Shown here: positions 56,577 through 64,000 of the stretch, one piece after another | How the letters are laid out: each line of letters opens with the position of its first letter | How positions within the stretch are numbered: the first letter of the stretch is position 1 | Assembly: GCA_016946835.1 (NCBI GenBank) | Contig: JACVTC010000008.1 | Coordinates: forward strand, 488,501 to 552,500 | DNA: 64,000 bases | Reading direction: 5' to 3' | Origin: Neocallimastix lanati (nom. inval.) | Lineage: Eukaryota > Neocallimastigomycota > Neocallimastigomycetes > Neocallimastigales > Neocallimastigaceae | The notes under the pieces: generated by a model | The model's database searches: none | The model's input: only the letters and a program-made list of their open reading frames with translations | Told to the model about the DNA's origin: nothing | Position numbers and translations under genes: made by a program

Positions 56577-57389
56577 GTTATTATTATTTTTATTATTATT
56601 GTTATTATTATTGTTATTATTATTATTATTATTATGTTATATTAATGGTTTTATTTAATAATAAGGACTATATTTCATATAAATAAAAACTAATATTATA
56701 TTTACTATTAATAGTATCTTCATCTGAAAATAAGCAAATTTTATTACATTTTATTTCACCACTTTTTATTTTAGCAAATAATTCTTTTTCTTCCATAATC
56801 TTAACATCTTCATCATAACTAACTAAAACATCATTTAAATATTCATTTTGAGTATAACAAATGTCTCCACAATATAAGAAGTAAGCATATTGTTTTCCGG
56901 CTGGTATGAATAATTTTTCATAAAATGATAAATTATCAAATATAATTTTTGGATCTAAAAAGACTTCATGAATAATTTCATTTCTATCATTGTATATGAC
57001 ACAGCCATTGGTATGAACAGCAGGACATTTTGGTTTATTCATAATTCGTAAATTGTTACGGATATCAATTGTTGAAAAACGGGTTTTTCCAGTTGCTAAA
57101 ACAAAACTAACATCATTATTATTATCAAGAATTTCATTTATAATCTTAATTGTGTTATCTGAAACTTGATGCTTTGAATTTTGTAATGTACCATCCACAT
57201 CTAAAACGAAATTAATAGAAATAATTTATAATATCATTAAATACATATATTTTTTGCATAAAATTTTTTTCAATTATTTTTCTTTTTTAAAAAAAATATA
57301 AACAGAAATATTAAATAATATTTTAATCTTATTATTATTATTATTATTTAATATTTTTTATAATCTTTCTTATATATATATATATATAA

Positions 57390-57424
<35 letters not shown>

Positions 57425-57515
57425 AAGATTTTAAAAGTACAATTTAATAAAAATAGTAATTACCAGTAATAATTAATTTAATTTGTTCCTTTGTTGGTAA
57501 TTTTTTGAGATTCAT
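55935..57515 (-). CDS. HAD-superfamily phosphatase, Cof type (IIB), three exons
   Basis: Exons on the minus strand are 57515-57464, 57200-56706 and 56260-55935 (873 nt, 290 aa). Splice ends are gt...ag and the reading frame closes exactly. Motif I is LIITDVDGTLQNS (nucleophile and acid Asp), created across the first splice junction. Motif II is SFVLATGKTR. Motif III and the acidic loop are in KVGKGEALKYIMKSL and NVIAFGDSLNDVPMF. The C-terminus AMGNALDELKQIA and VTKTNDEDGEAYVL are standard for Cof hydrolases, which dephosphorylate sugar phosphates, FMN or similar small molecules in the cytosol. Length matches the family (270-290 aa). The second intron (445 bp) contains a long (ATT)n run at 56395-56636. 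The substrate cannot be deduced. Confidence 0.9.
56395..56636. repeat. (ATT/GTT)n microsatellite inside the HAD gene's second intron
   Basis: Long TTATTATT runs interrupted by TTTCTG and TTG variants form three to four sub-blocks of about 50 bp. The plus-strand poly-Leu frame at 56434-56658 is a by-product. Confidence 0.9.
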
Positions 57516-57727
57516 TTTGATTTTTGTTTTGATTTTTGTATATATATTCTTTTTTAATTTGTTATTTAAATGTTTTTATTTGTTATTTTTTTTTTTTTTT
57601 TTTTTTTTTGTAAACTTTTACATATATTATGTATATTTATTATATTATCAAAAGAATTAATCAGATTAATTATATATTAATATTTAAAATGCTTAAAACT
57701 ACTTCTGTTTAATTTTTTTTTTTATTT

Positions 57728-57762
<35 letters not shown>

Positions 57763-58455
57763 GATTAATTTTTTGTGGATTTTTCTTAAAATGTAAAAAT
57801 AACTTTAATTATATTATTTGTTAAAAATCTCAATATTAGTTTATTTATTAACTTTATTTATTTGAAGCAAAATGGCTTACAATAATAATAATAATAATAA
57901 TAATAGTTACATAACATATACACTTAGTAAATCAGTCCTTTATATATAATATTAAGACATTTATATATAAATTAATATATAAAATACATTTGATGGATCA
58001 TACATATTTTAATACATTAAATGCATTCATTAATATTAACTATATAAAAGAAGCTTATTAAAATAGAAGTTTTTTAAAACTATATTCATTATCAATATAA
58101 ATTATATATTCATATAATATATCCTATTTATTTATAATGAACTAGTTAATATTTAAAATTTCAATAAAAGTTGTAATAAAATAAAAATATTAATTGAAGT
58201 GTTAGTTAATTTTATAAATTAAGAAATACTAATTTTCTAACATTAGATAATAAAATTTTTATTAGTATATAGTATTATATAATATTTATTTTAATTATGG
58301 TTATATGGTTATATTCAAATAAAAATTTTAGAATTTTTTTTTTTTTTTTTTTTTTATTATTAAATTATATAAATATTCATTTTCTATTTCCGCTTATAAA
58401 TTAACCTTAACTTTAATTTTATTATTATTATTTTTTTTTTAATTAAAATATAAAA

Positions 58456-58491
<36 letters not shown>

Positions 58492-59237
58492 ATAATCATT
58501 AATAATATTTCATCGTTCAAAAGAAAAAAAATAATATAAATAACACTATCCTATTAAATATTATTATCTCTTAATCATTACATACATGATTTTTAACTTT
58601 TCCTTTCAAATTCCTTTCTTTCTAATTTCTTTCTTAGTAGTTATTAAAGTTTTTATAATTTAAAGATATTATTAATGAATTATTAAATAATTTCTATATT
58701 AAATTAAAATTGGTTTTAAAATTATGTATACAAAAAATTACTATCTACTATATATAAAATATTACTCCATTTTTATATACATTTATATATTTATATTAAT
58801 ATATATGTTATTAAAATTTTATATATGTGTTTATATGATAAATAACTATATATATATTTAAAGAATCATTTTATAAATATTCATAATAGAAGGTTAAACC
58901 TATTATTAAGAGATGATTCAATCAGAATTTACCTTTCTATAGTTAATCATTTATTTATTTATTTAATAAGATTTATTTGTTTTTTTAATCATGATATAAA
59001 CTTTTATTTTAATGAGTAAAAGGCCATATAAATGTTATAATTAAAAAGTATATAAAAATGTATCAATTATCTATTCTTTTTTAATTAAAAATGATAATTA
59101 AACATGATAAATTTTATTATCATTTTTAATTGAAATCTGAAATATGATTGGTTAAAATTTAATTATATTTTTCAAATAATTATTTCAATTTTGAAAATTT
59201 TCAATTAAATTTTTTATTTACTTATTTATTTATTTAC

Positions 59238-59268
<31 letters not shown>

Positions 59269-59269
59269 C

Positions 59270-59304
<35 letters not shown>

Positions 59305-59741
59305 TAGTTTTATTGATGTATTGAATGATCCAACTAAATTTGTTAAATAACCATCTTTGCTTTTGACAAATTTTATACAAACTATAAAACATAAAATCTA
59401 CATAATATTTATTAATTATGTTAAATTTTTTTTAAAATAGTTGATTTTTTAGAATTTAATTTTCCTTTTAACATATAAACATAGTTCACTTAATAGACTT
59501 TTAAAGCCTTATTAAAAGTATGAAACCTGGTTGCTTATGAATATAAAAGTCATAATTTACCATTCAAAAGTTTCATTTAATTATTCTTATTTAATTTTGA
59601 CTTTTTTCATGCAACTTTGATATCTAATTGGTGAATATTATAATAATTTTTAGCATATACAATAAAAGCAATGATTCTTAAAGTATCTTCCTATTACTGA
59701 AAAAATTCACAAGCTACCAATCTAAACTTTTTCTTCGCTTT
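57516..59741. other. AT spacer; no gene seen
   Basis: This has poly-T at 57588-57609, poly-A at 57729-57760, T and A runs at 58337-58356 and 58460-58487, and (TTTA)n with TTAC variants at 59216-59306. Around 59310-59720 the sequence is slightly less AT-rich and leads into the ankyrin scrap. Confidence 0.5.
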
Positions 59742-59990
59742 TTGCTTCTGAATCTTCTATATCATATCGATAATCCAGCATGCTGGTATGACATTGACTT
59801 CATTTTGAATTTTTTTTTTAATGGAAATGAAAATATAGTAAAATATTTAATTGAACTTAATGTGGATATAAATAAAGAAAACAAAAATAGGAAAACTATC
59901 AATATAATTATTAGTTATAATTTCAACTAATGTAATGATCTCATCGAAAGGAATCCAAAGAAAAAATCATTAGCATTATCAATGGCATGA
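59742..59990 (+). pseudogene. Ankyrin-protein fragment
   Basis: The frame reads NGNENIVKYLIELNVDINKE NKN, followed by a Lys/Ile stretch and a stop. One ankyrin helix pair plus the D/N-I-N-K-x-N-K-N-G/R-K-T turn is recognisable. Beyond the stop, CNDLIERNPKKKSLALSMA continues in the same frame and then ends. It looks like a remnant of a larger ankyrin gene such as the one at 46744-48996. Confidence 0.5.
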
Positions 59991-60239
59991 TCGACAGTTA
60001 TCTCACACCAGATTCTTTGCATTGTGACTGTCCTTCCTATGACGATTATTATTTTAATTGTGTATTTGTTAATGTTAAAATTATTTTTATTTTATCTATC
60101 TTTACCGTTAATCCTAGACTTATGACAAAAATTTTATAATATAATGATAAAAGTTGAATATATAATATTCATTATATCATCATAAAATTTAAAGTAAAAT
60201 AATATATTCAATGAAAAGATATCAATTAAGATTCAAATT

Positions 60240-61344
60240 TTATATAGTCCTATTAATTTTTGTTTTTTGATCAATTTTTAGATGATTGATGATTTTTCCT
60301 ATTGAAAAAAATTTTTTTTTTTTTTTTTCAATATTTTCTTCTAAATTATTTATATTTACATTTTTATTAATTTTATTTTTTGGGCTATTAAAATCAATAT
60401 TCAAAATATTGTTCACACTATTTCTCATAATTACTAATTTTATTTATATAAGTTAGTAAAATGTTATATTGAATAATTATTTTTACACACTTTTGATAAT
60501 TTTTATTATAAGTCGAATCAAAATTCTAATTAGATAAATTATTTTTTAATAATCTTCTGGAAACTGTTATTTTTTTTTGGTTGATTTCATTCAAACTTTT
60601 TAATAATTTACACAATTTACAGTTTGTTTTGTTCATATTTTCTAAAAAAATAATTCAACCAAATGCTTTTCTATTATGATAGATTTTTCATTTTCAACAA
60701 GCAGGTAACTATTGTTCATATTTGAAATATTACTATTGTTTGTACTTGTTATCTCATTATTAAGAATATTATCATTCATATCTAAATCCTTATAGTTGAT
60801 ATTATTATACTTATCACTATCATTAATATTTTTAATAAAATATTTATTTAAATCATAATCAATATTGTTCTCTTTATGAAAATTGTTTGTATTTTCTGTT
60901 TTCCTATTTTTTGGTGTATCATTGGTTTTAATTTTTTTTTTTTTTTCACTTTTATTATCACAATAGTTTCCATTATAATTTATTTGTTTAATATTGTTTT
61001 TTGTTTTATATTCCAAGCGTTGATAGTTATAATTATTATTGTCTAAAGTTATTAATTTCACATAAGTTTAATTCTTGAATATTATTTATAGTTTCAACGA
61101 AGTTTATTTCTTTTATTTCAACTTTATTACAATCACTATCTGAGTCACTATCATAATATAGTTCAATACTATTACTTGGATATTTAATTTTTCAAAATTG
61201 TTCAGTCATGTATATTACATTGTTGTGAGGATCTTTTGGATTAAATAAACATCTATAGACTAAATGTTCATCACTATCATAAGTAACAACCTTTTTTCCT
61301 ATTATTGCTTTTTCTTTCATTACTATATTTCTCATAAATGACAT
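60240..61344 (-). pseudogene. Asn-rich protein of unknown family, probably broken
   Basis: On the minus strand a frame starts at 61344 (MSFMRNIVMKEKAIIGKKVV, then YDSDEHLVYRCLFNPKDPHN). It meets a TGA after MTEQF (about 61190) and continues as KIKYPSNSIELYYDSDSDSD. A second frame (61061-60642) is strongly Asn/Lys-rich (NNSNISNMNNSYLLVENEKS). A third (60428-60240) begins MRNSVNNILNIDFNSPKNKI. The order and composition suggest one gene of about 1.1 kb with a stop and frameshifts, or exons I cannot place. I do not recognise any domain, and introns are an alternative explanation. Confidence 0.4.
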
Positions 61345-62014
61345 TTTGATTATAGCCTTCGAAATTACTACGTTGGTTCTTATTTTTATCCTTGTTTTTT
61401 CCTTTAGAGATATAGAATATTTATTACATCACAAAGTTTTATAATATTATAAAATTGCAATAAAATAAAGAATACATTTTTTAAAACAAGTTTTCAAAGT
61501 AACCAAAAAAAAATTTAAAGAATAAGGTTTTATATTATTACAGTTATGAATATATTTTACAATCTTCTTGGTGGAAAAATAACTTTTATTCATGGAATTT
61601 TTTCTAATAAATAATGAAACAAATGATTAAGTATCAAATTCTCTCTGGTGAATATTCGAATATCCTTTATATATATATAAATGTATTAAAAATAATACTA
61701 GTAAATATAAAATGAAAGTTGATTATTTCTTAAAATACTTGATATTAGAATAAATTTGTTAGTTAGGGTTAAAATCCTCAGAGCCAAAGTGTGATTGGTT
61801 AAAATTTAATCTAGTAATAATTATTTGAAATAAATATAATAATTATTTACTTTTATATATAATAATCCTCGTAAGAAAAAAAACATTAAAATACCACAAA
61901 TAGAATATTTATATTTATAAGTTAATTTAAATATTTTAGTACAACTATTAGATAGCTATAAAAAAGAATTATTAATTACATGATATTAATTATAAAAAAA
62001 GAAAATTATTAGAA
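61345..62014. promoter_or_regulatory. Spacer holding the 5' region of the endonuclease III gene
   Basis: This is AT-rich spacer. GTGTGATTGGTTAAAATTTA at about 61789 recurs as TATGATTGGTTAAAATTTAA near 59143. No defined promoter element can be supported beyond AT-rich stretches close to the ATG at 62015. Confidence 0.3.
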
Positions 62015-63265
62015 ATGGTACGATTAAGAAATTCAAAGGATACTAGTTTATCAGAGTCACCAAAAACAACAAAGAGAAGAAAACATATTGAAATTGAAGT
62101 GGAAGAAAATGAACCGGACATCAAAGTTGAACATACTGTTAAAATTAAAAAACAAAAAAGTAATAATGATATTAAATTAGAAAAAGATATTAAAAAAGAA
62201 AAAACTTCCAAAAAAAATATTAAAAAAGAAAATGATACCCAAGAAAAAAAAATTTTAAAGGAAAATAAAAGTAATATAAAAATTAAAATTCCAAAAAATT
62301 GGATGCAAACGTACAATGAGATAAAGGAATATAGAGAAAAAAATAAAGCACCAGTTGATACTCAGGGTTGTGAAAGATTAGCTAATGAGGAACTTCCACC
62401 AAAACAATTTAGATACCAAGTTTTAATTTCTTTAATGCTTTCTTCTCAAACAAAGGATCAAATTACAGCAGAAGCCATTCGTAAATTACAAAAAAAGGGA
62501 TTAACTGTTGAAAATATTTTAAAAATGAGTGAAAAGGAAATAGATAAATGTATAGAAAAAGTTGGATTTCATAACCGAAAATCAGTGTAATTAAAATTTT
62601 AAATATCTTTTTTTTTTTTTTTTTTATATATTATATTATAGTATATGTTATATTTATTTTATTTATAATATATAGTAATATATAATAAATGATATTATTA
62701 TTTAAAAAAGAAATGTAAATAATAATAATAATAATAATAATTTTTATTTTTAATATCGTAATTATTATAAAAGTTATATAAAGAAAACAACTGAAATTTT
62801 GCATGAGAAATATAATGATGATATACCCGATAATATTGAAGAATTAATAAAACTTCCTGGTGTGGGGAAAAAAATGGTATTATGAAGTTTAAAAAAAATA
62901 AAAAAAAAAATTTTTTTTAGTAACAAATATTAAATATTTAATAGAATTAATTATTAAATATATTCTAATAATATATAATTATAAATTAATAATGATAATA
63001 ATAAAACAAATGAACGAATAAAAATAATGCTAATATTTAATATTTAATAATAAATAATAAAATGAAAATAATAATTATAATACTAATTATAAAATAATAG
63101 ATTATGATAATAATGATTTAATTAATTTTATTGTTATATATAAAACAGGGTTATTTAACTTTACAAGTTGCTTGGAATAAGTATGTCACATATATTTATT
63201 ACTTATTTTTAATAATTAAATTAGAAATATAAAAATTCTAATAAAATAAATGATAAAAAATTATA

Positions 63266-63323
<58 letters not shown>

Positions 63324-63591
63324 AATCTAATAATAATAAAGAAATATGGGAATTGGTGTGGATGTACATGTTCATAGAATATCAGAAAGATTAGGTTGGA
63401 TAGAAAAATCTAAAAATCCTGAGGAAGCAAGAATAAAATTAGAGCATTGGCTTCCAGATACTTATTGGAAAGAAATTAATCCTTTACTTGTAGGATTCGG
63501 TCAAATTTGTTGCCTTCCTGTTGCACCAAAGTGTTCTCAATGTCCTGTAACTAATTGCCCTTCAAGAAAAAAGAACTTAAAAAGGAATTAA
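62015..63591 (+). CDS. NTH1: Endonuclease III homologue (base-excision DNA glycosylase/AP lyase), four exons
   Basis: Exons: 62015-62586, 62774-62876, 63149-63180, 63342-63591 (957 nt, 318 aa). All introns have gt...ag ends and the frame closes. It removes oxidised pyrimidines and cuts abasic sites in the nucleus and possibly mitochondria. The first ~95 residues are a basic extension ([11 protein letters not shown], repeated KKEK) typical of eukaryotic NTH1 and likely carrying a nuclear signal. The glycosylase domain shows [20 protein letters not shown], then [18 protein letters not shown] across splice 1. The helix-hairpin-helix LPGVGKKM carries the catalytic Lys. [15 protein letters not shown] carries the catalytic Asp. 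The Fe-S cysteines at the C-terminus ([18 protein letters not shown]) are spaced 6-2-4, one shorter in the last gap than the usual 6-2-5. Confidence 0.92.
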
Positions 63592-64000
63592 ATATATTTA
63601 TACATTTAATTTAATAATTAATTTATAATTAAGATTATTACTAATTACTATCCAAAAATTAGATTTATTTTTTATTATTTTATTAATCATTAAATATATA
63701 TAAATATCTAGTAGTAATAATTAAATACAATGAATTTTTATTTATTATAATTTCTATATTTATTACTATTATAATTATAAAAATTAGAAACATTATTATT
63801 AATATAATTAATATTATTAAATTGTTATTAAAAATAATGTTTTTTAAGATTTATTATTGCTGAAATAGATTATTAAATGTATGTAGTTCATATGTTTTTG
63901 TTTTATTTTAAAATTTCAATATTATTATTTTTTATATATTATTATTATTTTTTAAATATTATTATTTATAAATAATATTAAAAATATTATTAATAAATAT
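63592..64000. other. AT spacer; no gene seen
   Basis: This is the 3' flank of the NTH1-like gene up to the window end. It contains only AT-rich sequence. Confidence 0.6.

Noticed and set aside
56434-56658. Poly-leucine frame
   Set aside because: It is an (ATT)n microsatellite inside an intron of the HAD gene.
61990-62316. Minus-strand 108-codon frame over the NTH1 N-terminus
   Set aside because: Shadow of the Lys-rich first exon.

Overview
The window is extremely AT-rich nuclear DNA, with long A/T homopolymers, AAAAT, AAAT and AAT microsatellites, and short introns with gt...ag ends. It fits an anaerobic gut fungus (Neocallimastigomycota, for example Piromyces, Neocallimastix or Anaeromyces). 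The best evidence is a broken gene at about 13.0-14.5 kb. It carries three copies of the fungal cellulosome dockerin signature (CWSEKLG, then D-x-x-G-x-W-G-x-E-N-x-x-W-C-G-I/M). The Asn-rich ankyrin and LRR proteins and the gene-poor layout agree with this.

Six host genes look intact. They are the 3' part of an anthranilate phosphoribosyltransferase gene (3-491, +); an eight-exon leucine-rich-repeat membrane protein with one LRR per exon (26995-28823, +); a three-exon LEA-2-like single-pass membrane protein (38766-40585, -); a 750-aa ankyrin protein with an unusual ~39-residue repeat (46744-48996, -); a three-exon Cof-type HAD phosphatase (55935-57515, -); and a four-exon endonuclease III homologue (62015-63591, +). 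A 65-aa small protein (51236-51433, -) is probably real. Broken host genes are the dockerin gene, an ankyrin scrap (59742-59990) and an Asn-rich gene (60240-61344). The host genes share no evident pathway. They are single transcription units in a sea of spacer.

The other main content is a mobile-element graveyard. A Mutator-like (MULE) locus with a nearly complete transposase relic lies between matching inverted termini at 3189 and 10369. Nested in it is a second inverted-repeat-bounded unit (3340-7168) whose whole interior is a 3.5-kb (AAAAT)n-plus-spacer satellite. A second MULE relic (20833-23067) sits beside another block of the same satellite (23975-24695) and a third terminus of the same family (25070-25370). 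A 98-bp-arm hairpin (20476-20832) abuts the second MULE and encloses a GC-richer core that recurs at 50000-50165. Two ~0.6-kb direct repeats (12314-12990 and 18581-19195) look like old LTRs. They flank a decayed gag-like region and, on the other strand, the dockerin relic. A third, inverted copy is near 29.8 kb. A LINE relic (31250-32700), a candidate tRNA-derived SINE (34161-34267) and a Ty1/copia fossil (35050-37620) follow.

The rest (40.6-46.7, 49.0-51.2, 51.5-55.9 and 57.5-59.7 kb) is AT-rich spacer with microsatellites and small tandem duplications, in which I see no genes. No rRNA, canonical tRNA or CRISPR array was seen.
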